Notes under the pieces: generated by a model
The model's input: the letters and a program-made list of their open reading frames with translations, nothing else
The model's database searches: none
Told to the model about the DNA's origin: nothing
Made by a program: the position numbers and the translations under genes
Shown here: in pieces, positions 43,742 through 52,793 of the stretch
Numbering within the stretch: position 1 is the first letter of the stretch
Layout of the letters: every line of letters begins with the position of its first letter
Source: Gammaproteobacteria bacterium
GTDB lineage: Bacteria; Pseudomonadota; Gammaproteobacteria; Pseudomonadales; Azotimanducaceae
Length of the DNA stretch: 64,000 nucleotides
Direction: 5' to 3'
NCBI GenBank assembly: GCA_009840545.1
Contig: VXNM01000009.1
Span: forward strand, 374,559-438,558

Positions 43742-44503
43742 ATGAAAGGTATCGTACCAATCGCTCTCGTGGCAGTAGTCTCCCTAGGCGGAGAACTGCT
43801 AGTCGCCAATGAGTCTGATCTAACCGCTGAAGAATTGGTCGCTCGCGTACTCGATCAAACTCGGGGACTCTCGTCCTATTCTGAGCTCACTATGACCATC
43901 CACAGGCCTGACTGGCAGCGCACCTCTTCATTTTTAGTCTGGACGCAAGGACGAGAGGATGCGTTGATCCGATTCACAGCGCCAGCGCGAGACGCTGGAC
44001 TAGCAACACTTAGGAAGGGAGAACGAATGTGGACCTATTCACCGAAGATTCAACGTACGGTTCGTCTGCCCAAATCCATGATGTCCCAAGACTGGGCTGG
44101 GTCCGATTTTTCTTACAACGATCTCGCACGTTCAGACGATTTGCTTAACCAATATTCACTAAGTCTCACCGAGATCGACATTACTGACGATGGCACCGTC
44201 TACACAATCGAAGCTGTTCCCAAAGAGAACGCTGCCATCGTATGGGGCAAGGAAGTGCTTGAGCTTCGAGATGATTTTGTCCTCCTTAAGCATTCCTACT
44301 TTGATCAAGAAATGGTCCTGGTCAAGTGGTTGGAAACACTCGAAATCGACGAATTCGACGGACGTACCATTCCTAAGCGAATGCGGATTACAAAGAGCGA
44401 AGCGCACGATCGTTGGACCGAGATCGTATATGAAGAAGCGGATTTCGATATCGACATTCCGGACTCGAAGTTCACTCTTTTTGCTCTAAGGGATTCAGGT
44501 TGA
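43742..44503 (+). CDS. Outer-membrane lipoprotein-sorting (LolA-like) periplasmic protein
   Basis: Start taken at the ATG at 43742, which yields a signal peptide (MKGIVPIALVAVVSLGGELLVA) ahead of a mature protein of about 230 residues. The mature part has the LolA/LppX-like beta-fold with SYSELTMTIHRP, GLATLRKGERMWTYSPKIQRTVRLP and DWAGSDFSYNDL, here cited by fragments of the family pattern. Such proteins of the outer-membrane lipoprotein-sorting family ferry lipids or lipoproteins across the periplasm. It heads a run with two FtsX-like permeases, an ATPase and an outer-membrane barrel, all on the same strand. Confidence 0.82.
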   Translation: MKGIVPIALVAVVSLGGELLVANESDLTAEELVARVLDQTRGLSSYSELTMTIHRPDWQRTSSFLVWTQGREDALIRFTAPARDAGLATLRKGERMWTYSPKIQRTVRLPKSMMSQDWAGSDFSYNDLARSDDLLNQYSLSLTEIDITDDGTVYTIEAVPKENAAIVWGKEVLELRDDFVLLKHSYFDQEMVLVKWLETLEIDEFDGRTIPKRMRITKSEAHDRWTEIVYEEADFDIDIPDSKFTLFALRDSG

Positions 44504-44543
44504 GGAATCCCAGTCACGACTCTTCTCACTGAGGATCCAACAT

Positions 44544-45767
44544 TTGCTTTCTGTAACGGTTGCATGGCGTAATCTCTGGCGCAATAGACGCCGCACCCTG
44601 CTTACTGCGGGTGCCGTTGGCTTTGCGGTACTTCTCGTCCAACTCGGAATGTCGTTTCAAGCAGGAAGTTACGAGCCCATGGTCGAGGTCTCCACGCGAT
44701 TTTCGAGTGGACACATGCAGATCCAACGCGACGACTACAGCGATGACCCTCGAGTCGAACGGTTCGTCTCAGACTCAACCAAGCTAAGAGGCGAGTTGTT
44801 AGCCCTCCCCGCGATCAATGCGGTCTCTAGTCGAACCGAGACCTTTGGTCTCGTAACCAAGGACGAACGAAGCTATGGCGCGCTCGTAGTTGGAGTTGAT
44901 CCCTTGGTGGACCCGTCCACGTCACACCTGTCGGAACAAGTGAGCCGAGGTACCTATCTCGAGGACCCGAACTCAGCAATCATCGGAAGTGCTCTTGCAC
45001 GAAATCTGCGTGTCGACGTTGGAGACGAAATCGTAATTTTGTGCTCTGATGTGGACGGTAGCGTGGCGTTCGTTGCGCCAACCGTGTCAGGAGTCTTTGA
45101 GACAGGAAACGACACGCTCGACCGGTCTCTGGTTCAGGTTCCGAGGGAACTGATCAATGACGCGCTAATGCTTGGTGACGGAGCGCATCGGGTAGTGATC
45201 ATGGTTGATCAACCGATGTTGCCAGATCGCAGTCAGGGAACAATTGCCCCATTAGTCCCACCGACCGCATCTCTTCTTGATTGGCGGGAGTTGATGCCTG
45301 AGATCAGCCAGAGCATCCGTTTAGACAAGATCAGCAATGGAATCGTCTACGGCACGCTGACCGTGATAGTTGTGTTGTCGATCGCCAATACCTTCGTCAT
45401 GACAATGTTCGAACGTACTCGAGAATTCGGCATGCTTCGCGCCGTTGGAATGCGTAACAGCTCGATTTTTGGGATGTTCCTTACCGAAACCTTTCTAATG
45501 TGGCTGCTTGGAGTTGCAATCGGCTACGGGCTCAGTACTTGCGCACTTTTTCCATTGATCAATTTTGGCGTCGGGATGGACTCTATGGGGATGGACCAGT
45601 TTGCTGGCCTTCTCTTTCTCCCTGATCGCATTTATCCCGCGGTTGATCTCAAGGTGATTCTCGTAGCACCAATCTCAATCGGAATAGGAATGGTTCTGTC
45701 CACCATGCTGGCATCGATCCGACTCTATCGTTTGTCTCTAGTCGATGCCCTGAGGTATCAGGAATAG
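44544..45767 (+). CDS. ABC transporter permease, MacB/LolC-E (FtsX-like) type
   Basis: The 407-residue protein starts at a TTG preceded by GAGG. It has the MacB/FtsX layout: an N-terminal membrane helix with RNLWRNRRRTLLTAG, a periplasmic domain of about 210 residues, and three C-terminal helices. The FtsX-domain motif MFERTREFGMLRAVGMRN is near residues 291-308. Proteins of this class do not transport across the inner membrane but use ATP to extract or push periplasmic substrates. It pairs with the similar next gene as a heterodimer. Confidence 0.88.
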   Translation: MLSVTVAWRNLWRNRRRTLLTAGAVGFAVLLVQLGMSFQAGSYEPMVEVSTRFSSGHMQIQRDDYSDDPRVERFVSDSTKLRGELLALPAINAVSSRTETFGLVTKDERSYGALVVGVDPLVDPSTSHLSEQVSRGTYLEDPNSAIIGSALARNLRVDVGDEIVILCSDVDGSVAFVAPTVSGVFETGNDTLDRSLVQVPRELINDALMLGDGAHRVVIMVDQPMLPDRSQGTIAPLVPPTASLLDWRELMPEISQSIRLDKISNGIVYGTLTVIVVLSIANTFVMTMFERTREFGMLRAVGMRNSSIFGMFLTETFLMWLLGVAIGYGLSTCALFPLINFGVGMDSMGMDQFAGLLFLPDRIYPAVDLKVILVAPISIGIGMVLSTMLASIRLYRLSLVDALRYQE

Positions 45768-45809
45768 ACAAATGCAACTTTCTCGAGAACTGGCTCAATT
45801 CGCGCTGCA

Positions 45810-47027
45810 ATGAACAACTTCAAGCTTGTGTTGAACCTCAGTCTGCGCAACCTGTGGAGGCAACGTCGTCGCAATTCAATTCTGCTGGTAGCCATTACTG
45901 TCGCCATTGGAGGTGTGATTGTTCTCAACAGCTTGATTCGGGGCATGCAGGTGCAGATGGTTGATTCAGTAGTAGAGAACCTGTCGGGACATATCAAAAT
46001 GCATGCGCCGAACTATCGTGATGATCCGTCAATGGAGCGTGGATTCGTACTCGACCCAAGAGGTGTCGAACGTGCGATTGAAGGATTGCCCGTACTTGGT
46101 TGGGCTGCGCGTATATCGATTCCAGCGGTCATCATGAGCGAAAGAGAGACACGAGGAGCTACTTTGATCGGAGTTGATCCAGATCAAGAGCACATTTCAA
46201 TCATTTCTAGATTTGAGCTCGAAGGCGAGTCGCTAAAGAGTGCATCCGACTCACGAATTCTTGTCGGACGGGCTCTAGTCGAAGAACTCCGAACAAAACT
46301 CGGAAGAAGAATCGTCATCACAACGTTGGACTCCAACGGAATGTCTAAGGAAATTGGATTCCGAATCGCAGGTGTGTACGATGCCGAGTCCGAGAGCTTC
46401 GAAAAATCACTGGTATTTTCAGGTCGAAATGCGCTTCAAGAATTACTCGGTTCTTCGAAAGTAACTGAAGTGTCGATAAGACTGAAGACTCGCTATGCAC
46501 AGAAGGAGGACTTCGAGCAGGTTCGAGACAGTTTTCTCGAACTCGACGTTCTCGACTGGCAACAAGCAAATCCCATCGTTGCCTTCATGTACAACACGGT
46601 TAATTTGGTCATCTACATTTGGTTGGGTATAGTTCTTGGAGCATTGGTATTCGGCTTAGTCAATACACTGATCACTGCAGTCTTGGAACGAATTCGCGAG
46701 TTCGGTCTCTTTCGGGCGGTAGGAATGCGACCTCGAATAATCATCGCTCAAGTAGTCTCTGAGTCCGTGTGTCTCATGTTGTTGGGTATCGTATTTGGAG
46801 TAACTGGCAGCCTCTTGATCTTCGCTTGGCTTCACAACGGTATTGACTTAAGTGCCTTCGCTTCTGGAGTGGAGATGATGGGTATGTCGTCTCAGATGAA
46901 GCCTGCATTGGTTGCTCACGATGTACTGGTAGTCGTTCTTGTGTCCGTAGTTCTTGCGGTTGTGGCAAGTTTCTATCCCGCCCGGCGAGCTGTCCGCATG
47001 AATCCCTTGGATGCTCTGAGACACTAA
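45810..47027 (+). CDS. ABC transporter permease, MacB/LolC-E (FtsX-like) type
   Basis: A 405-residue second FtsX-like permease with the same plan as its neighbour: RNLWRQRRRNSILLVA, a periplasmic domain, and three C-terminal helices with VLERIREFGLFRAVGMRP (about 290-307). The two permeases share motifs but have diverged in their periplasmic domains. They likely form a LolCE-like heterodimer driven by the next gene's ATPase. Confidence 0.88.
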   Translation: MNNFKLVLNLSLRNLWRQRRRNSILLVAITVAIGGVIVLNSLIRGMQVQMVDSVVENLSGHIKMHAPNYRDDPSMERGFVLDPRGVERAIEGLPVLGWAARISIPAVIMSERETRGATLIGVDPDQEHISIISRFELEGESLKSASDSRILVGRALVEELRTKLGRRIVITTLDSNGMSKEIGFRIAGVYDAESESFEKSLVFSGRNALQELLGSSKVTEVSIRLKTRYAQKEDFEQVRDSFLELDVLDWQQANPIVAFMYNTVNLVIYIWLGIVLGALVFGLVNTLITAVLERIREFGLFRAVGMRPRIIIAQVVSESVCLMLLGIVFGVTGSLLIFAWLHNGIDLSAFASGVEMMGMSSQMKPALVAHDVLVVVLVSVVLAVVASFYPARRAVRMNPLDALRH

Positions 47028-47041
47028 CAGGTACTGACCTT

Positions 47042-47731
47042 ATGACCGATGCCGTCGTACAACTCAAGGATGTGACCCGCGTATACGGTCAGGGCAATGT
47101 GGCCGTACATGCACTGCAAGAAGTCACCGTGGAAATCTATAGAGGGGAATTCGTTTGTGTCGTGGGTCCGTCCGGATGCGGGAAGTCGACGATGTTGCAC
47201 TTGATAGGTGGATTGGACTCGCCTACTTCAGGTACAGTCACCCTTGAAGACCAAGATTTATCCACATACTCCAACAACGAACTGTCTGATCTTCGTCTCA
47301 AACGTATGGGCTTTGTGTTTCAAGCGTTCAATTTGATTCCAGTGCTCTCCGCCAGCGAGAACGTAGAGTTCATTCTTCAATTACAGGGAGTAGAGCCAAA
47401 GGATCGCAAGGCTCGAGCACTAGAAGTGTTGGATTCAGTGGGCCTTGCAGATGCAGCTAATCGAAGACCGGGAGAACTGTCAGGCGGACAACAGCAACGT
47501 GTTGCTGTAGCTCGAGCGCTCGTTGGAAGTCCCCTGTTGCTCATTGCCGATGAGCCCAGTGCAAATCTTGATTCGACAACGACTCGAGAATTGTGCGAAC
47601 TGCTTCAAACAATAAATCGTGAACATAGGACCACAATTCTGATCGCTACTCATGACTCTGTTGTCATGAGCTACTCCACACGAACCATACAACTTGAAGA
47701 CGGAAAGATTCGCCAGGCAGACGCTGCATGA
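47042..47731 (+). CDS. ABC transporter ATP-binding protein, LolD/MacB type
   Basis: The 229-residue ATPase has Walker A GPSGCGKST (about 41-49), the LolD-family MGFVFQAFNLIPVLSASENV, signature LSGGQQQRVAVARAL, and Walker B LLIADEPSANLD. It powers the two FtsX-like permeases upstream. Its stop overlaps the start of the outer-membrane barrel gene by four bases (ATGA), which firmly links the barrel to the transporter. Confidence 0.93.
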   Translation: MTDAVVQLKDVTRVYGQGNVAVHALQEVTVEIYRGEFVCVVGPSGCGKSTMLHLIGGLDSPTSGTVTLEDQDLSTYSNNELSDLRLKRMGFVFQAFNLIPVLSASENVEFILQLQGVEPKDRKARALEVLDSVGLADAANRRPGELSGGQQQRVAVARALVGSPLLLIADEPSANLDSTTTRELCELLQTINREHRTTILIATHDSVVMSYSTRTIQLEDGKIRQADAA

Positions 47732-48954
47732 GACGAAGAGTCTTTTTGTTGTGCGTGATCTCCCTCACGGTTTGTGCGGGTGTTTCCGCTGACAGTACGC
47801 TGCGCTTCAAACTTTCAGGCGACCATACTGCGCTCTCCTCGAACGATGTAATCCAAGAGCAATTCGACAAGTCTGATCTGCTGCAACTTCAAAGCAACTT
47901 TCGCTACATGTATGAAACGCGAGACCCGCGTTGGAGTTTTGAGTTTCACGGAGTCGCGCATGGTCTTGTAAGCAATGTTGGCTACCTTCAAGGACAAATG
48001 GTGAACCCATCCCAGTCCAATTTACAAGCGAGCGGCTACTGGAATTTGTCCAAGAATTTGACATCCGGCCGTAGACACACTGCTTCAATGTTTGTAGATC
48101 GACTGAGACTCTCCTATCGCTCGGAGGACTGGAGATTCATGATCGGAAGATTGCCAGTCTCATGGGGAAGGGGAATTGTCTATCAGCCTCTCGATGTTTT
48201 TAACGCGTACCCTCCAACTGCAATCGATAGAGAATTCAAACCAGGAAACGATTCCCTCGTACTAGAACGTTTGTTCAATAGTGGAGCAGAGCTCCAATTC
48301 TTGAGCACATTTCGAAATTGCGACTCCACTAGCTCGAACGATGCATCCACCCATGTGCTCAAAGGCTATTTTCATTCTGGTGAGAGTGAGTTTGACCTCA
48401 TTCTGGGCCAACACTGGAGCGAAACCATTGGTGGTATATCTATCGCCTCCCCACTTGGACCATTCTTGGTTCGCACCGATGTTGTCCTGACGTGCGGAGA
48501 CTTCGGATCTTGCACGACCTCGGCAGTTGCAAACATGGATTACAGCTTTGGCGTCATGGGAGGACTGCTCTATACGTTCGTCGAGTACTTCTACAACGGT
48601 TTCGGCGTGTCTTCTAGGCACAAGAAAACAGCAAACCTACCTTCTCGATTGTTAGAAGGCATCCAACGAGGGGAAATCTTCGCATACGGCAAACACCTGA
48701 TTGCCACTGGTGCAAGTGTGACTTGGCATCCTCTATGGAATCAATCCGTTTCGTTGCTCATTAATGCAAGTGATCGTAGTTTTCTAGTTCAAACAAACGT
48801 CTCCTACGTACCCACCGACAACGTCAACCTAGCACTTGGATTTCGAATCTTGGTTGGAGACACCAATGAGGAATTTGGCGCTACACAACTGGATAACAAC
48901 ACCACTAGCGGCGGAAACTCGGGGCTGTTTTTCGAGTTCTCCTACTATCGCTAA
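47728..48954 (+). CDS. Outer-membrane beta-barrel protein of the transport operon
   Basis: A 408-residue protein with an N-terminal signal peptide (cleavage near VCAGVSA) and amphipathic beta strands throughout, ending in the aromatic FEFSYYR expected of outer-membrane barrels. The segment RLRLSYRSEDWRFMIGRLP and the following SWGRGIVYQPLDVF is characteristic of a porin-like family found next to LolCDE-like genes. With the LolA-like protein and the ABC proteins it would complete a route from inner to outer membrane. The cargo is unknown. Confidence 0.75.
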   Translation: MRRRVFLLCVISLTVCAGVSADSTLRFKLSGDHTALSSNDVIQEQFDKSDLLQLQSNFRYMYETRDPRWSFEFHGVAHGLVSNVGYLQGQMVNPSQSNLQASGYWNLSKNLTSGRRHTASMFVDRLRLSYRSEDWRFMIGRLPVSWGRGIVYQPLDVFNAYPPTAIDREFKPGNDSLVLERLFNSGAELQFLSTFRNCDSTSSNDASTHVLKGYFHSGESEFDLILGQHWSETIGGISIASPLGPFLVRTDVVLTCGDFGSCTTSAVANMDYSFGVMGGLLYTFVEYFYNGFGVSSRHKKTANLPSRLLEGIQRGEIFAYGKHLIATGASVTWHPLWNQSVSLLINASDRSFLVQTNVSYVPTDNVNLALGFRILVGDTNEEFGATQLDNNTTSGGNSGLFFEFSYYR

Positions 48955-49013
48955 TTCAAGACCGTGTATGAATCTCTATGACGATTCAGAAATACTGTGA
49001 GGATCCCTAACAA

Positions 49014-50732
49014 GTGACATTCCAACGACAACCAGCACTGTTTGCTTGCGCGACAGTTTGTTTCGCGCTGCTGACCGAGACTAACGCTATTGGAAATGAG
49101 GTTACATCAGAATACGGGGTTGTGACATCTCGATCCGAGTTCGCCTCACGAGCTGGTACGCAGGCACTCGCGCAAGGTGGCAACGCGATTGACGCAATCG
49201 TTGCAGCCGGCTTTGCGCTTGCTGTCACCTACCCCTCTGCAGGAAATCTCGGCGGAGGAGGATTCATGGTCATTCGAATGGCGGATGGAACGGTAGTTAC
49301 CAACGATCATCGCGAGATGGCTCCGAATGCTGCATTCCGGGATATGTTTCTAGACGACGATGGCGAGTACGACCCGCAGAAAGCACTACGAAGTCATCTG
49401 GCTTCTGGCGTACCGGGCTCCGTGGCTGGATTGCTTGATGTGCACAGTCGATTTGGAGAGCTCACTCGCGAGCAAGTCATGGCAGAAGCCATACGTTTGG
49501 CAAGCGAAGGCTTCAAACTTCCACCAGATATTGCCCGTCAAATCAGTGGACGCAACAGCGTATGGTCGCGTACAAGTGGATCTCGCAAGAAGTTTCTTAA
49601 GCAAGATGGAAGCAACTACGAAGAGGGAGACCTCTTCATACAACCGGACCTTGCTCAAACACTCAGGAGAATCCGTGATCAAGGAAAAGACGGTTTCTAC
49701 AAAGGTAAGACAGCTGAGCTCATCGTGGCGGAAATGGAACGTGGAAGCGGCTTGATTTCACTCGAGGACCTCGAAGACTATCGGAGCATTTGGAGGGAAC
49801 CGATTAGGGGTACCTATCGCGGATACGAGATCCTCAGTATGCCGCCTCCGTCATCAGGAGGCGTCTTGTTGGTACAAATGTTGAACATGTTGGAGAAATT
49901 CAACCTCGGCGAGATGGGGTCGGCCAATCCCGCAACCATGCACGTGATGGTCGAAGCGGAACGTAGAGCTTATGCTGACCGAGCAATGCATCTAGGAGAC
50001 ATGGATTTTTACCCGGTTCCCATTGGTACGTTGACAGATAAGAAATATGCGTTTCACCGAATTCACGATTTGCACAAGGAAAAGAAAACTCCTTCGTCAG
50101 AGGTTGCAGCGGGAGATTTGCCCCTGCCCCAAGAACATGAAGAAACTACCCACTTGTCGGCGGTCGACGCCGCTGGCAACGCCGTTGCATTCACCACGAC
50201 CCTGAATAGCGGATATGGAAGCGGAATCGTGGTGGAGGGAGCAGGATTCCTCCTCAACAATGAAATGGACGACTTCTCTTCAAAACCAGGAGTACCCAAT
50301 CAGTTTGGTCTGCTTGGTGCAGAAGCGAACGCCATCGAACCAAAGAAGCGCATGCTCAGCTCGATGACGCCTACAATTGTCGTTGCCAAGAACCGACCCA
50401 TTCTTGTGACAGGCTCACCCGGCGGTTCAACGATCATCACGACTGTGCTACAGATCGTCGTCAACGTAGTCGACCATGGAATGTCCATTTCAGAATCCGT
50501 TACGCAACCTCGGTTTCATCACCAATGGATGCCGGACGTTGTTACGATCGAAAGTAGTGGATTCAAAGACGAAACGCTCGATCAGCTTCGAAGAAAAGGG
50601 CATGAAATCCGCGAACGCAGAGCCATTGGGGACGCCAACACAGTGGGTTGGGTTGATGATTCGGTCGTTGGTGTAAGCGATCCCAGAAATGCAGGGTTTG
50701 CTTCTGGGTTAGATTCCCCTCCTGCCGATTGA
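49014..50732 (+). CDS. ggt: Gamma-glutamyltranspeptidase
   Basis: The 572-residue precursor starts at a GTG preceded by GAGGA and has a signal peptide of about 27 residues. It is autoprocessed at the catalytic Thr in TTHLSAVD (about residue 377); the stretch YGSGIVVEGAGFLLNNEMDDF and the later GSPGGSTIIT form the glutamate-binding and oxyanion sites. It hydrolyses or transfers gamma-glutamyl groups of glutathione in the periplasm. It follows the transport operon by 59 bases but is a separate function. Confidence 0.93.
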   Translation: MTFQRQPALFACATVCFALLTETNAIGNEVTSEYGVVTSRSEFASRAGTQALAQGGNAIDAIVAAGFALAVTYPSAGNLGGGGFMVIRMADGTVVTNDHREMAPNAAFRDMFLDDDGEYDPQKALRSHLASGVPGSVAGLLDVHSRFGELTREQVMAEAIRLASEGFKLPPDIARQISGRNSVWSRTSGSRKKFLKQDGSNYEEGDLFIQPDLAQTLRRIRDQGKDGFYKGKTAELIVAEMERGSGLISLEDLEDYRSIWREPIRGTYRGYEILSMPPPSSGGVLLVQMLNMLEKFNLGEMGSANPATMHVMVEAERRAYADRAMHLGDMDFYPVPIGTLTDKKYAFHRIHDLHKEKKTPSSEVAAGDLPLPQEHEETTHLSAVDAAGNAVAFTTTLNSGYGSGIVVEGAGFLLNNEMDDFSSKPGVPNQFGLLGAEANAIEPKKRMLSSMTPTIVVAKNRPILVTGSPGGSTIITTVLQIVVNVVDHGMSISESVTQPRFHHQWMPDVVTIESSGFKDETLDQLRRKGHEIRERRAIGDANTVGWVDDSVVGVSDPRNAGFASGLDSPPAD

Positions 50733-50816
50733 CCAGCCGGTTCACGGAACGCACGAGCAAGTTGGATTAAGTCTTGCCTCGGACGACGCCAGTGCCACGG
50801 GACAATTCATCGATCG

Positions 50817-52658
50817 CTATTGGTTCTCAGTGGACTCCTCTGGCAAGTGCTTCCAAAGTTCATCGATCTGGTCCTCTGATAAAGCTTTTTGGTGCACATT
50901 GGCGTCGATAAGCCAATCAGCAGCGATTTCCCTGAGTTTGTCCGAAGGCAAGCTATCCATTTTCTTGTACAGTTGTTCCGGGTTTCCCCATACCCAAGAA
51001 GTAACAACTCGCTCGAGGTACTCTTCTCGCCTATCTTCCTTCAAGTTCTCTGCCCAGTCCATTGCACGTTCAAACTGAGCTTGATTTATCAGGACTTGTC
51101 CGATAGAGCGATACATGCTTTCTCGTGTCTGCTCGTTTCGAGCATGATCAATCAAAGCCACAGCAGTATCGACATCTGTGTGCGCGATGTTCCACACTAC
51201 CAAGACTTCCCAACCAACCCCATCGTACTCTCGAGGAGGTTGTTCAAGTGCAAAACGAACCGCCTCCTCAGGATCTTTCCTTGCTAGATTCTCGATAACG
51301 GTACCAAGTACATCTTCACGCCACTTCTGAGCCTTTGGTTCCGATTGCAGCCACTCAAAGACTGCCAAGGGATCTTTGCGCGCCCAATTTATCGCGAGAT
51401 TGTTCACGATGATTTCCATCTGAGTCCCATCACTGACAATGTGAATGTACTGGGGCACTTCTTCTGGCATTGTTCGAACCATGCTCATCAATGAACGTTG
51501 TTTGATCCAATCCTGGAAGGCATCTGGAAACCTAGCTAGAGATTCGAGTGCGCCTATGGGGTCGGTCTCGATCCACCCTCCAATCGCAGCTCGTTGTAGC
51601 ACAACATCAGAACCCCCAGATTCCATCAAAGATGCAATCTCAAATGCTGCTTTCGGGTTTATCTTCGCTAAATTCGTCAATGCTCGCACGACGATCGATC
51701 GGACTTCGGAGCTCATACCTCCTGCCGCCTCTAGTACAACACGAGGATCATGGATTACCAGATGATTCAACAGCAGCTCAACCACCGAGACACTAGCGTC
51801 ATAGTCGTTTAGTGATGAACCAATCGCCTGAGCCATTCCACCAAATCCATCTTGTTCGATCCATGAACGTGCGATGCTTGCAAGGAGACTAATTTGATTC
51901 GGGCTTAACTCTTGGAAGCCGACTCCATGGATGGTGAGAAATTCACTCCATTCAGCCGACGGATCATCGAAGTCATCCTGAACTTTCTGGGCAGCCCATT
52001 GGTCGAGAATAAATTGCTCATTGCCTAGTTGTAGAGCAATATCTCGACGCGCGTCATCGGGAAGATCAATTCGTGAACCGAGAATTCCCTCCAGCGCAGC
52101 GACTTGGCTCGTACCCTTTATGCTCTTTGCAAACTCTATCGACGAGTTCAAGTCGGTCACAGACCATTCTTGAAAAACAATGTCAATCAAAGGAACTCTG
52201 CGCACTTCAGCAAGACTTGCTACTTGGTCCAACGCGTTCCGCGGTCGCTTTTTAGCGATTCGTCGAACTATGGCACGTTGTAATTCATCCCGAAGACGGG
52301 TTGGCTGTACGTCCTCCGCATTTGCAAAGAGTTCGAGAAGCTCTAGCTCAGTACCAGTACGACTGCCGGTGACATTGTGTAGTGTGATTGCTCGCTCATA
52401 GGAGCTCTCATCCTCGAGAAGAGGTCGAAGGCCATCGATGTCAATCTTAATCAAAACCGAGTCATCGGTTACTTCTATTCCTGTGATCAAAGAAGGCTCC
52501 GCATCAGACCCGTTTTGAAGCGAAGGAGAGTCGGACCTTTGGTTTTCCATAAAGAGATTCACCCCCACACCCGCTCCAATAACCGCGACAGTCAAGCCGG
52601 CCAAAAACGCCAGCCTTCGTCTGATTCTCAAAGGGTCCGACTGAGATTCCAACTTCAC
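50817..52658 (-). CDS. Membrane-anchored helical-repeat protein (paralogue 1), function unknown
   Basis: The 613-residue protein has one N-terminal membrane helix (about 15-35) and a periplasmic part made of helical repeats. A recurrent pattern resembles W-x(3)-DP-x-x-A: for example INWARKDPLAVFEWL, ENLARKDPEEAVRFAL and VWNIAHTDVDTAVAL. The gene 135 bases upstream encodes a similar protein. No enzyme motif is visible; a scaffold or binding role is likely for such solenoids. I do not recognise a named family. Confidence 0.7.
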   Translation of the reverse strand: MKLESQSDPLRIRRRLAFLAGLTVAVIGAGVGVNLFMENQRSDSPSLQNGSDAEPSLITGIEVTDDSVLIKIDIDGLRPLLEDESSYERAITLHNVTGSRTGTELELLELFANAEDVQPTRLRDELQRAIVRRIAKKRPRNALDQVASLAEVRRVPLIDIVFQEWSVTDLNSSIEFAKSIKGTSQVAALEGILGSRIDLPDDARRDIALQLGNEQFILDQWAAQKVQDDFDDPSAEWSEFLTIHGVGFQELSPNQISLLASIARSWIEQDGFGGMAQAIGSSLNDYDASVSVVELLLNHLVIHDPRVVLEAAGGMSSEVRSIVVRALTNLAKINPKAAFEIASLMESGGSDVVLQRAAIGGWIETDPIGALESLARFPDAFQDWIKQRSLMSMVRTMPEEVPQYIHIVSDGTQMEIIVNNLAINWARKDPLAVFEWLQSEPKAQKWREDVLGTVIENLARKDPEEAVRFALEQPPREYDGVGWEVLVVWNIAHTDVDTAVALIDHARNEQTRESMYRSIGQVLINQAQFERAMDWAENLKEDRREEYLERVVTSWVWGNPEQLYKKMDSLPSDKLREIAADWLIDANVHQKALSEDQIDELWKHLPEESTENQ

Positions 52659-52793
52659 TTCTAAGTCCTGCTAATGCAATCCCCCAAAGACAACAATTGC
52701 TAAACCAAAGCTGACTCGGGAGATCTAGGATGATCAACCTTGTTCCGCGTTAGAACCCCCCTGGATGTATATAGGGTCATTGCATCTAGTCAA

